64,000 bases of DNA from Gammaproteobacteria bacterium (GTDB lineage Bacteria; Pseudomonadota; Gammaproteobacteria; Steroidobacterales; Foliamicaceae). The stretch spans positions 62,001-126,000 of the forward strand of contig VXSK01000002.1 in the NCBI GenBank assembly GCA_009838035.1. The letters run 5' to 3'. This document shows positions 55,387-63,473 of this stretch, one piece after another. The notes under the pieces are model-generated. The model was not told the DNA's origin. It saw nothing but the letters and a program-made list of their open reading frames with translations, and ran no database searches. Position 1 is the first letter of the stretch, and each line of letters starts with the position of its first letter. A program made the position numbers and the translations under genes.

Positions 55387-56547
55387 CTACGAACCGGACC
55401 TCAGCAGCACCAGGCAGGTGATGTCGTCCGACTGCGATCGGTCGCCCGCGAATTCCCTCACCGCCGCGAACACGGCATCGTTCGCCGTCCGCGCGCTCTC
55501 CAGCGTGGCGCCCGCGAAGACGTCCAGCAAGCGATCCATGCCGAATTCCTCGCTGTCCAGGTCTTCCGCCTCGGAGACGCCGTCCGTGTACATCACCAGC
55601 GCCTCGCCCGGTTCCAGCCGGGCCTGATCGGTGCTGAACTCGAACTGCGGAGCAACCCCCAGCGCCACTCCGCCGGTGAGCGGCAGGATGGTCGAGGACC
55701 CGTCCTTGTGGACGATCAGCGGCGGATTGTGTCCGCCATTGGCATAGCGCACCAGTCCGGTTGCCGGATCGAACACGGCGTAGAACAGCGTCACGAACAT
55801 GTTGGCGTCGTTTCCGTCCTGGAGTTGCTCGTTGACCACGGTAACGACAGCGCCCGGGTCCTCACTGCCGAGCGCCGCGCCCTTCAGCAAGGTACGGCTG
55901 GACATCATGAACAGCGCCGCGGGAACGCCCTTGTCGGACACGTCCGCAATGGCCATTCCCAGGCGCCCGTTCTCCAGCCGGATAATGTCGAAGAAATCGC
56001 CGCCGACGTTCCGGGCCGGCGCCATGCTGCCGTACAGCTGGTATTGCTCGTTCTTCGGAAATTGCTTGGGCAGGATCGACTGCTGCATGGTGTGGGCCAC
56101 GTCCAGTTCGCTTTGCAGCGTCAGCAGCTTGTCCTTCGAGGCTTCGGCTTCGCGCCACATCTCCAGTTGGCGCAGGCTGCGGTCGATCGTGATTCTCAGG
56201 TCATCGAAGTCGATCGGTTTGGTGACGAAATCGAACGCGCCGCGGTTCATCGCCGCGCGAATGTTCTTCATGTCCCCGTAGGCGGAGATGACGACCGAGC
56301 GGAGATCGGTATCGACGTCCGGGATCTTTTCCAGCAGCGTCAGACCATCCATGCGCGGCATGTTGATGTCGGAAAGCACCAGGTCGATGTCGCTGTGCTC
56401 GCCCAGGGCCTCGAGCGCCTCGACGCCGTCTCCGGCGAAAAGAAAGGCATACTGCCCGGAGCGAATCTCGCGCCGCATCCGCTGCCGGACCAGTTGCTCC
56501 AGGTCCGACTCGTCGTCGACCATCAGAATCTTGTGTTGAGCTTGCAT
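55387..56547 (-). CDS. Response regulator with SpoIIE-type PP2C phosphatase output (RsbU-like)
   Basis: A 386-residue two-domain protein. The receiver domain (1-125) has the acidic pair at Asp11/Asp12, phospho-acceptor Asp60 in LSDINMPRMDG, and the Lys in VTKPI. After a helical linker, the PP2C domain (about 170-383) has VGGDFFDI, IADVSDKGVPAALFM, YANGGHNPPLIV, YTDGVSEAED and SDDITCLVL, with metal-binding Asp residues intact. Phosphorylation would switch on dephosphorylation of a STAS protein. The gene is first in a tight minus-strand operon with the RsbW-like, binding-protein and kinase genes. Confidence 0.93.
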   Translation of the reverse strand: MQAQHKILMVDDESDLEQLVRQRMRREIRSGQYAFLFAGDGVEALEALGEHSDIDLVLSDINMPRMDGLTLLEKIPDVDTDLRSVVISAYGDMKNIRAAMNRGAFDFVTKPIDFDDLRITIDRSLRQLEMWREAEASKDKLLTLQSELDVAHTMQQSILPKQFPKNEQYQLYGSMAPARNVGGDFFDIIRLENGRLGMAIADVSDKGVPAALFMMSSRTLLKGAALGSEDPGAVVTVVNEQLQDGNDANMFVTLFYAVFDPATGLVRYANGGHNPPLIVHKDGSSTILPLTGGVALGVAPQFEFSTDQARLEPGEALVMYTDGVSEAEDLDSEEFGMDRLLDVFAGATLESARTANDAVFAAVREFAGDRSQSDDITCLVLLRSGS

Positions 56548-56578
56548 CGCAAGTCAGCCTGCTTGTGGCCACAAAAGG

Positions 56579-56599
56579 ATGCCCATTGTATATGGGCAT
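56579..56599 (-). terminator. Hairpin terminator after nadA
   Basis: ATGCCCAT and ATGGGCAT form a perfect 8-bp stem with a 5-nt loop, 20 bases past the nadA stop on the minus strand. CCTTTTG follows, a short U tract. The same stretch offers a minus-strand TACAAT that could serve as -10 for the downstream phosphatase gene. Confidence 0.6.
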
Positions 56600-56618
56600 T
56601 AAGGCAGGTTCCCGCCGA

Positions 56619-57626
56619 TCAGGCCTGAAGCATGCGCTCCACGGCAAGCCGCGCGCGGTCTGCGATTTCCGCCGGAACCTCGACCCGCGGCTGAAGTGTT
56701 TCCAGTGTGCGCAGGATCTTGGGAAGGGTGATGCGCTTCATGTGCGGACAGAGATTGCACGGGCGCACGAACTGCACGTCGGGATGTTCCACGGCCACGT
56801 TGTCGCTCATCGAGCACTCGGTCACCATGACCACGCGGCGGGGCTTGTTTTCACCCACGTAGCGAATCATCGCCGAAGTGGAGCCGACGAAATCGGCCTC
56901 GTCCAGGACATCGGGCGGACATTCCGGATGGGCGATGACCTGTATGCCGGAGTGCGACCGGCGATAGGAACGGATTTCATCCGCCGTGAACCGCTCGTGC
57001 ACTTCGCAGCTCCCTTCCCAGAGAATGATCTCCACGTCGGTCTTGCCGGCCACATAGCGTCCCAGGTAGCCGTCGGGCAGGAAGATCACGCGGTCCGCGC
57101 CCAGCGACTCGACGATCTTAACGGCATTCGCCGAAGTGCAGCAGATGTCGGATTCGGCCTTCACTTCGGCGGAGGTATTGACGTAGGTGACAACCGGAAC
57201 GCCGGGGTATTTCTGCTTCAGCAGACGCACGTCCTCGCCGGTAATCGCAGCAGCCAGCGAACAGCCGGCTTCCAGATCCGGGATCAGCACGATTTTTTCG
57301 GGGGCCAGGATCTTCGATGTCTCGGCCATGAAATGAACGCCGCACATCAGGATCACGCCGGAGCCGGCCCTGGCGCCCAGGCGGGCCAGTTCGAGCGAAT
57401 CGCCGGAGAAATCCGCCACGCCGTGGAAAATCTCCGGGGTCTGGTAGTTGTGTACGAGGATTACGGCATCGCGCTCCTTCTTCAATTCGTTGATGCGGGC
57501 GATATACGGCGCATGCACGGGCCATTCCACGTCGGGTATGACGTCGGTCAGGCGGCTGCGGATCGCCGCGGTAATCTCCTGCACTCTCGGGGTGTACTCC
57601 AATGAACCTGTCGATTGAACCTGCAT
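56619..57626 (-). CDS. nadA: Quinolinate synthase
   Basis: NadA is an oxygen-sensitive [4Fe-4S] enzyme condensing iminoaspartate with dihydroxyacetone phosphate in NAD synthesis. The 335-residue chain has ILVHNYQTPEI, the first cluster Cys in ILMCGVHFMAE, VVTYVNTSAEVKAESDICCTSANA, VIAHPECPPDV and RPCNLCPHMKRITL. Length is near E. coli (347). ATG 57626 lies downstream of a good sigma-70 promoter. The divergent gene encodes an NrtR-like regulator, consistent with local control of NAD synthesis. nadB and nadC are not in the window. Confidence 0.95.
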   Translation of the reverse strand: MQVQSTGSLEYTPRVQEITAAIRSRLTDVIPDVEWPVHAPYIARINELKKERDAVILVHNYQTPEIFHGVADFSGDSLELARLGARAGSGVILMCGVHFMAETSKILAPEKIVLIPDLEAGCSLAAAITGEDVRLLKQKYPGVPVVTYVNTSAEVKAESDICCTSANAVKIVESLGADRVIFLPDGYLGRYVAGKTDVEIILWEGSCEVHERFTADEIRSYRRSHSGIQVIAHPECPPDVLDEADFVGSTSAMIRYVGENKPRRVVMVTECSMSDNVAVEHPDVQFVRPCNLCPHMKRITLPKILRTLETLQPRVEVPAEIADRARLAVERMLQA

Positions 57627-57654
57627 TGACGGTCTGCTCCGTTGCCGGGGCTGT

Positions 57655-57679
57655 AATGCTACAAGTGAGCATAAGCATT
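57655..57679. promoter_or_regulatory. Inverted repeat across the nadA promoter, candidate NrtR operator
   Basis: AATGCT and AGCATT face each other over 13 bp, spanning the -10 and spacer and touching the -35. A repressor bound here would block RNA polymerase. The divergent NrtR-like gene makes that regulator the natural candidate, but I cannot compare the site with a reference motif. Confidence 0.4.
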
Positions 57680-57684
57680 GTCAA
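57656..57684 (-). promoter_or_regulatory. Sigma-70 promoter of nadA
   Basis: On the minus strand TTGACA (57679-57684) and TAGCAT (57656-57661) are separated by exactly 17 bp, the best promoter match in the window. The predicted start lies about 23-24 nt before the nadA ATG. Confidence 0.75.
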
Positions 57685-57710
57685 ACGGCTTCGCACATCG
57701 TGCTCCAGCC

Positions 57711-57817
57711 GCCTTCTCGTTGCTCCCTTCTTCCGGGAGACGCATGAATACATCCCTGTAGCTTGCTCCGGCATCCCTGCCTCCAATACTCCCTGAAGAA
57801 GGGAGCAACGAGAAGGC
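57711..57817 (+). repeat. Hairpin repeat family, copy C
   Basis: Arms 57711-57738 and 57790-57817 pair over 28 bp with one mismatch and enclose 51 nt: ACGC, then CATCCCTG, GCTTG and GGCATCCCTGCCTC. The mismatch (CCGGGA opposite TCCCTG) is the same one as in copy B although the outer arms are unrelated. The element lies upstream of the nadA promoter. Confidence 0.9.
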
Positions 57818-57855
57818 TTACGGAGTGCCTGGGTTCAGGGCTTGCATCCACCGTA

Positions 57856-57954
57856 GCGCCTTTGTGTGCCTTCCTCTCGGGGGAGCGTTGGAGCAGGACA
57901 GCGAGAATCGAGCCAGGATGGCGTCTCCCACGAGAGGAAGGCACATAAAGGGGC
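57856..57954 (-). repeat. Hairpin repeat family, copy D (short core, minus strand)
   Basis: Arms 57856-57885 and 57925-57954 pair at 27 of 30 positions, one of the three exceptions being a G-U pair in RNA. They enclose a shorter 39-nt loop that on the minus strand reads ACGCCATCCTGG..TGTCCTGCTCC, a diverged or deleted core. It is inverted relative to copy C, with 38 bp between them. It is the most degenerate copy. Confidence 0.75.
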
Positions 57955-57981
57955 GGGCCCGAAGCGCCACGGAGGGGAGTC

Positions 57982-57987
57982 TAAAAT
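57982..57987 (+). promoter_or_regulatory. -10-like TAAAAT 6 nt before NrtR-like gene
   Basis: TAAAAT ends 6 nt before the GTG start at 57994, predicting transcription from the start codon itself. No Shine-Dalgarno or clear -35 is present. Confidence 0.4.
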
Positions 57988-57993
57988 GGCTGC

Positions 57994-58908
57994 GTGACCG
58001 AACCGATCAGCGTGGAGCTCAGCGCCGTGGTGCTGACCGTAGTGGACGACGAGCCGCAGGTTCTGGTCCTGCCGGGCGGTCCCCCGGCCCGCTTGCCTTC
58101 CGACGGGCTGCGCGGCACCCGTGACCAGACGCTGGAATTCGGCGCCCGGCGCCTGCTCAGACGCCAGGTCGGACTGGAGCCGGCCTGGCTGGAACAGCTC
58201 TACACCTTCGGCGACCGGCGGCGGAATTTCTGGCCGCGCAGCCCCGACCGCACCATCACGGTGGCCTATCTCGCTCTGGTTCGGCATGACCTTTGCTCCA
58301 CCGGGGGGCAGTGGAGGGACTGCTACGAGTTCTTTCCCTGGGAGGATCAGCGATCCGAACAGGACTCCGCGGCGCCGCTGAGCGCCGGACTGAAGAAATG
58401 GAGGAACAGGGCCCGGGCCGATGCGACCGGCAGAGAGCGCAGCGAGCGGATCGAGCGCTGCCTGGGGCTGGACCAGGCCGGCTGGACGCCGGACCTCGTG
58501 CTGGAGCGCTATGAGCTTGTCTATGAAGCCGCGCTTGTGGCCGAATCCTGGCACGATCGAGGCGCCGCGGCGCCGGAGGGACGAATCCTCAACGGTGCCT
58601 GCATGGCCCTGGATCACCGGCGAATACTGGCTACCGCCCTGGGAAGGATGCGGGGAAAGCTGCGCTACCGCCCGGTCGTTTTCGAACTCATGCCGCCGGA
58701 ATTCACTTTGTTCGAACTGCAGCGCGTGATCGAGGCAATCAGTGGCCGCGGTCTGCACAAGCAGAATTTCCGGCGACTGGTCGCGAACCAGAGACTGGTC
58801 GAGGCTACCGGCGTGCGCAAACCGGACACCGGCGGCCGCCCGGCGCGCCTCTACCGCTTCCGGCCCGAAGCGTTGGCGGAGCGCCGCGCCGCCGGCGTGC
58901 TGTCCTGA
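57994..58908 (+). CDS. NrtR-like transcriptional regulator (Nudix domain plus winged helix)
   Basis: A 304-residue protein. The first about 200 residues are a Nudix-type fold (VELSAVVLTVVDDEPQVLVLPGG, TITVAYLALV) with a degenerate Nudix box: the segment around GARRLLRRQVGLE lacks the catalytic glutamates, so it is probably a ligand sensor, not a hydrolase. The C-terminal about 80 residues (FELMPPEFTLFELQRVIEAI..LHKQNFRRLV..GRPARLYRF) form the winged helix-turn-helix typical of NrtR, the ADP-ribose-responsive repressor of NAD genes. Its position opposite nadA supports this. It starts at GTG 57994. Confidence 0.83.
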   Translation: MTEPISVELSAVVLTVVDDEPQVLVLPGGPPARLPSDGLRGTRDQTLEFGARRLLRRQVGLEPAWLEQLYTFGDRRRNFWPRSPDRTITVAYLALVRHDLCSTGGQWRDCYEFFPWEDQRSEQDSAAPLSAGLKKWRNRARADATGRERSERIERCLGLDQAGWTPDLVLERYELVYEAALVAESWHDRGAAAPEGRILNGACMALDHRRILATALGRMRGKLRYRPVVFELMPPEFTLFELQRVIEAISGRGLHKQNFRRLVANQRLVEATGVRKPDTGGRPARLYRFRPEALAERRAAGVLS

Positions 58909-58959
58909 GGCATGCGCTCCGGGCTGCCCATTCGTGTATATTCACGCGACCGCTTTCGT

Positions 58960-59035
58960 AGGCGCGTAGCTCAGGGGTTAGAGCACTTGCTTGACATGCA
59001 AGGGGTCGGTGGTTCAATTCCACTCGCGCCTACCA
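58960..59035 (+). tRNA. tRNA-Val (anticodon GAC)
   Basis: This 76-nt tRNA has acceptor AGGCGCG paired with CGCGCCT, D-arm GCTC/GAGC, anticodon arm CTTGC-TTGACAT-GCAAG (anticodon GAC, reading GUC/GUU), T-arm GGTGG-TTCAATT-CCACT and discriminator A. The terminal CCA is encoded. A TATATT hexamer (58937-58942) lies 17 nt upstream as a possible -10. Hairpin repeat copy E begins 14 bases after its end. Confidence 0.96.
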
Positions 59036-59049
59036 CTCCCTTCGCACAC

Positions 59050-59162
59050 AGCCGCTTTGCCGCCTTTCCTTTCCGGGACACGCCGGCAAGCACATCCCTG
59101 TGGGCTCGGCGTCGGCATCCATGCCTCCGACGTTCCCGGAAAGGAAAGGCGGCAAAGCGGCT
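59050..59162 (+). repeat. Hairpin repeat family, copy E
   Basis: A perfect 29-bp inverted repeat (59050-59078 and 59134-59162) encloses a 55-nt loop that differs from copy B at only about five positions, while the outer arms of B and E are unrelated. The loop contains ACGCCGGCAAGCA, CATCCCTGTGGGCTCGG and GGCATCCATGCCTC. It lies between tRNA-Val and the helicase gene. Confidence 0.92.
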
Positions 59163-59186
59163 TTCACGTGTCAGGCGGGAACTGGA

Positions 59187-62100
59187 ATGAATGCGATGAT
59201 GCAACCAGGATTGACGGCGTTGGGCGGGCTGCATCCGGCGGTTCGCGAATGGTTTGAAGAGTCGTTTGATCGGCCCACGGCGGTTCAGGAGGGCGCCTGG
59301 CCGGCCATCGCCGCGGGCCTGCACGCGCTGCTGGCGGCGCCCACCGGTTCCGGCAAGACACTGGCGGGGTTCCTTTCCGTCATCGACGAACTGCTGCGCC
59401 GCAGCCTTCGGGACGATCTGCCGCAGCGAACCGAAATCGTTTACGTGTCGCCGCTGCGGGCCCTTTCGAACGACGTGCGCCGCAACCTCAGCGCGCCTCT
59501 CGCGGGTATCGATCGGCGTCTCGAGGCCCGGGGCCTGCCGGCCTCGGGAATTACCGCCGGCCTGCGAACCGGGGACAGTACCGCGGCCGACCGTCGCAGG
59601 CTGCTCAAGACACCGCCCCACATCCTGGTAACCACGCCGGAGTCCCTGTACCTGCTGCTCACTTCGGAAGGCGGCCGGGGGCTGCTCTCGCACGCAGGCA
59701 CCGTGATCCTGGATGAACTGCACTCGCTTGCGGGGGGCAAGCGGGGCGCCCACCTCACCCTCAGCCTTGAGCGACTGGAAATGCTCACCGGCCGGCCGTT
59801 GCGCCGAATCGGCATGTCGGCCACGCAGCGGCCTCTGGACCGCATGGCCCGGTTCCTGCTCGGGGCGCGGGAGGACGATTGCGCGATTGTCGATGCCGGC
59901 GCCGCGCGCGATCGGGACTTGGCGCTGGAACTGCCCGGATCGCCGCTGCAGGCCGTCATGCCGCTGGAGGTCTGGTCGGAGCTCTATGACCGGCTCGCGG
60001 ACCTCGTGCGCGGTCACGATTCGACCCTGGTTTTCGTCAATACGCGGCGGCTGTGCGAGCGGGCCGCGCGCCAGCTGAGCGAACGGCTGGGCGAAGACGC
60101 GGTCGCTTCCCACCACGGCAGCATGTCCAAGGACCACCGGGGCGAGGCCGAGCAGCGCCTCAAGCGGGGGAGTCTCAAGGTGCTTGTCGCCACGGCCTCG
60201 CTGGAGCTGGGAATCGATATCGGCTCCGTCGACCTCGTATGTCAATTGGGTTCTCCGCGCGGAATCTCGCGGTTTTTACAGCGCGTCGGGCGTTCGGGCC
60301 ACGCCGTCGGCGAGGTCCCCAGGGGCCGCCTGTTCCCGCTGACCCGTGGCGAACTGGTCGAGAGCCTGGCGCTACTGAAGGCGGCGGACAGGAACGAAAT
60401 CGAGGAAATCCGCATCCCACCGGGCGCCATGGACGTGCTGGCGCAGCAGATCGTTGCCGAGGGGGCCTGCGGCGAGAAAAGCGTCGATGAACTGCACGCA
60501 ACGTTTTCGCTGGCCTGGCCGTACCGCAAACTGGATCGCGAGCGCTTTGCCCGCGTGGCCCGGATGCTGGCGGACGGCTACTCGACGCGGCGCGGGCGCT
60601 CCGGCGCCTACCTGCATTACGACAGCGTGAAGCGGCTGCTGAGGCCGCGGCGGTCGGCCCGCATCACCGCCCTGACCAATGGCGGGACCATCCCGGACCA
60701 GTTCGACTACGACGTGCTGCTGATGCCCTCCGAGACCCGCATCGGCACGCTGAACGAGGACTTTGCGTTCGAGAGCCTGCCGGGGGACATATTCCAACTC
60801 GGCAACGCCTCCTACCGTATACAGCGGGTCACTTCCGGCAAGGTATACGCCGAGGACGCGCATGGGGCTCCGCCCACCATCCCGTTCTGGTTCGGCGAAG
60901 CGCCGGGGCGCAGCACGGAACTTTCGGGGCGGGTCGCGAAACTTCTCGACGGCGTGGAGACGCGTTTGGCCCGGGACGCGGACGCAATTGCCTGGCTTGC
61001 CTCCATTCCCGGCGGTTCGCTGGAGGCCGCCCGCCAGGCGGTGGAGTATCTCGAGGCCGCCCGCGCCACCCTGGGCTCGCTGCCGGGCGCGGGACGCTTC
61101 GTGATCGAGCGCTTCCTCGACGAACTGGGCGACATGCACGTCGTCATCCATTCGCCACTGGGCTCCCGCCTCAACCGCGCCTGGGGCCTCGCGCTGCGCA
61201 AGCGCATCTGCCGGAAGTTCAATATCGAACCGCAGGCGGCGGCGCTGGACGACAGCATCGTGATTTCGCTGGGTCCGGGCCACAGTTTCCCGTTGAAGGA
61301 AATCACCGGCTGGCTGCATTCCTCGACCGCGCACGAGCTTCTGATACAGGCCGTGCTCGACTCGCCGATGTTCCCGACCCGCTGGCGATGGACGGCCTCG
61401 ACGGCGCTGGCCATACTTCGTAACTGGAAGGGCGAACGGCGCCCGGCGCAGTTTCAGCGCGGCGATGCGGAGGACCTCATGGTGGCGCTGTTCCCCGATC
61501 TGGTCGCCTGCGCCGAGAACCTCACGGGGGACCGCACGGTCCCCGACCATCCGCTGGTCGACCAGACCCTGGACGATTGCCTGCACGAACTGATGGATGC
61601 CGACGGTCTGCTGGCCCTGCTGCGCTCGTTCGAGCAGGGCCAGGCCGAAGTGCGCTTTGCCGAGCCCGCCTCGCCGTCGGTACTGGCCCAGGAAGTCATT
61701 ACCGCCAAGCCCTATGCCTTCCTCGACGATGCGCCGGCCGAGGAGCGCCGCACCCAGGCGATCCGTACCCGCCATCTGCTGGATATCGAAGACGCCGCAA
61801 CCCTGGCACGGCCGGATCCGCAGGCGATCGCCGAGGTGTGTGCGGAAGCCTGGCCGAACCCGCGCGATGCCGATGAATTGCACGACGCGCTGAACCTGGC
61901 GGGATTCCTGACCGAAGCCGAGCTGGCGGATTTCCCGGACTCTCTGGCGGATCTGACCTCGCAGGGCAGGGCGCTGGCCTTTACAGGCGGCGATAGCCGG
62001 CAGATCTGGGCCTGCGTGGAACGCGGCGATGAACTGGCCGCGACTCTGGCGAAAACGGACGAGGCGGCAACGGCAATTCGTGAACTGCTCCGTAGCCGGC

Positions 62101-63350
62101 TTGAAGTCCTGGGGCCCGTAACCGCTGCCGAACTGGCGCAGCCTTTGGGGCTGGAAACGGCGGCCGCGGCCGAGGCGCTGCTGGCGCTGGAGGGAGAAGG
62201 CTTTGTGGTTCGCGGCCGTTTCCGTACCAGCGCGGAAGCCGACGGGCCGGATGAGTGGTGCGAACGCGGCCTGCTGGCACGAATCCACCGGCGAACGCTC
62301 AAGTCCCTGCGCCGGCAGATCAAACCGGTCAGCGCCGCGGAGTTCACCTCGTTCCTGCTGCATTGGCAGGGGCTTGGGAGCGAACGGCGGCAGGGACCGG
62401 AGAGCCTTCGCCTGGCGCTGGATCGGCTGGAAGGCTGCGGCGCGCCGGCCTCGGCCTGGGAAAGCCTGGTGCTGCCGGCGCGGATCGGCGATTTTTCTCC
62501 GACGATGCTGGACCAGGTGCTCGCGTCGGGCGAATGGCTGTGGAAGCGGACCGAGCCGTTTCCGGGGCGAGCGGGCGGCCGGCTGGCCGCCAACACGCCG
62601 ATAAGCCTGCTCAGGCGCGAATACTGGGACTGCTGGCCGTTGGCGCCCGGTCGCATGGAAGGCCTCTCGTTCGGTGCGCGCAAGGTTCTCGAAGTCCTCC
62701 GCGAGGGCGGCGCGGATTTCTTCCTCGGCCTGGTCCGCAACACCGGCATGCTGCGCAGCCAGGTGGAAATGGCGCTGGGAGAATTGGCCGCCGCCGGATT
62801 GGTGACTTCGGACAGCTTTACCGGCCTTCGCGCGCTGATCACGCGGGCCGGCAAGCGACCCCGTTTCGGCGGACTGCGGGCCCGAATGAGCGGCGTGCAG
62901 GCCGGAGGCCGATGGTCCGTATTGCCCGCCCCGGCCGGCGATGACGTCAACGGCGAGGACCGGGTCCGGTACCTGGCCGAAGCCATGATCCGCCGTTACG
63001 GCATTGTGTTCCGGGCCCTGCTGGCGCGCGACCGCGGGCTGCCGCCATGGCGCGCCTGGCTGCGCGTCTACCGGCGTATGGAGGCCCGGGGCGAACTGCG
63101 TGGCGGCCGCTTCGTGGGCGGGTTCAGCGGCGAGCAGTTCGCCACCCCTGCCGCGGTGGAGGAACTGCGGGCCATGCGCCGCAGGAACGACTTTGCTTCG
63201 CGCATCCGCATCTCCAGCGCGGATCCGGCCAACCTGACCGGCGTGATGTCGCCCCGGCGCATTCCGTCGCAACCCGCGCGCTGGATCCGTTACGCCGGCG
63301 GAGAACCCCGGATGGAAGCGGAGAGGGACGCCGCTGCCGGCGCCTTATAA
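59187..63350 (+). CDS. lhr: Lhr-type ATP-dependent DNA/RNA helicase
   Basis: A 1387-residue superfamily 2 helicase of the long Lhr type, linked to DNA repair. The helicase core has Walker A APTGSGKT (residues 51-58), YVSPLRALSND, VTTPESLYLLLTS, the DELH box in VILDELHSLAGG, GMSATQRPL, VFVNTRRLCERAA and QLGSPRGISRFLQRVGRSGH. The Lhr-specific winged-helix and beta-barrel domains follow, and a C-terminal half of about 500 residues contains helical repeats of the Lhr-CTD. E. coli Lhr has 1538 residues. ATG 59187 is the first start after hairpin repeat E, which in frame would otherwise be translated; ATGs at 59199 and 59202 are alternatives. Confidence 0.92.
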   Translation: MNAMMQPGLTALGGLHPAVREWFEESFDRPTAVQEGAWPAIAAGLHALLAAPTGSGKTLAGFLSVIDELLRRSLRDDLPQRTEIVYVSPLRALSNDVRRNLSAPLAGIDRRLEARGLPASGITAGLRTGDSTAADRRRLLKTPPHILVTTPESLYLLLTSEGGRGLLSHAGTVILDELHSLAGGKRGAHLTLSLERLEMLTGRPLRRIGMSATQRPLDRMARFLLGAREDDCAIVDAGAARDRDLALELPGSPLQAVMPLEVWSELYDRLADLVRGHDSTLVFVNTRRLCERAARQLSERLGEDAVASHHGSMSKDHRGEAEQRLKRGSLKVLVATASLELGIDIGSVDLVCQLGSPRGISRFLQRVGRSGHAVGEVPRGRLFPLTRGELVESLALLKAADRNEIEEIRIPPGAMDVLAQQIVAEGACGEKSVDELHATFSLAWPYRKLDRERFARVARMLADGYSTRRGRSGAYLHYDSVKRLLRPRRSARITALTNGGTIPDQFDYDVLLMPSETRIGTLNEDFAFESLPGDIFQLGNASYRIQRVTSGKVYAEDAHGAPPTIPFWFGEAPGRSTELSGRVAKLLDGVETRLARDADAIAWLASIPGGSLEAARQAVEYLEAARATLGSLPGAGRFVIERFLDELGDMHVVIHSPLGSRLNRAWGLALRKRICRKFNIEPQAAALDDSIVISLGPGHSFPLKEITGWLHSSTAHELLIQAVLDSPMFPTRWRWTASTALAILRNWKGERRPAQFQRGDAEDLMVALFPDLVACAENLTGDRTVPDHPLVDQTLDDCLHELMDADGLLALLRSFEQGQAEVRFAEPASPSVLAQEVITAKPYAFLDDAPAEERRTQAIRTRHLLDIEDAATLARPDPQAIAEVCAEAWPNPRDADELHDALNLAGFLTEAELADFPDSLADLTSQGRALAFTGGDSRQIWACVERGDELAATLAKTDEAATAIRELLRSRLEVLGPVTAAELAQPLGLETAAAAEALLALEGEGFVVRGRFRTSAEADGPDEWCERGLLARIHRRTLKSLRRQIKPVSAAEFTSFLLHWQGLGSERRQGPESLRLALDRLEGCGAPASAWESLVLPARIGDFSPTMLDQVLASGEWLWKRTEPFPGRAGGRLAANTPISLLRREYWDCWPLAPGRMEGLSFGARKVLEVLREGGADFFLGLVRNTGMLRSQVEMALGELAAAGLVTSDSFTGLRALITRAGKRPRFGGLRARMSGVQAGGRWSVLPAPAGDDVNGEDRVRYLAEAMIRRYGIVFRALLARDRGLPPWRAWLRVYRRMEARGELRGGRFVGGFSGEQFATPAAVEELRAMRRRNDFASRIRISSADPANLTGVMSPRRIPSQPARWIRYAGGEPRMEAERDAAAGAL

Positions 63351-63411
63351 GAAAATTCCATCGAATCAAAAAGCTCCGTCAACACGGCGCGGGCTGCTGC
63401 AATATGTGGGC

Positions 63412-63449
63412 TAGAATCTCGCATCTTGCCCGGCCGCGCAAAGCCGGGC
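63412..63449 (+). promoter_or_regulatory. Promoter-like -10 and leader hairpin before the FAD-linked oxidase
   Basis: TAGAAT (63412-63417) is followed in the presumed leader by a perfect 7-bp GCCCGGC/GCCGGGC stem with an 8-nt loop (63428-63449), 24 nt before the ATG. No -35 is evident. The hairpin could be a 5' stabiliser or the remnant of an upstream terminator for lhr. Confidence 0.35.
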
Positions 63450-63473
63450 GGGACCTTTGGACGGGAGGAGAAT

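Noticed and set aside
59100..59186. N-terminal extension of Lhr through hairpin repeat copy E
   Set aside because: The 29 extra residues would be encoded by the repeat core and arm. Lhr homology starts after the ATG at 59187.
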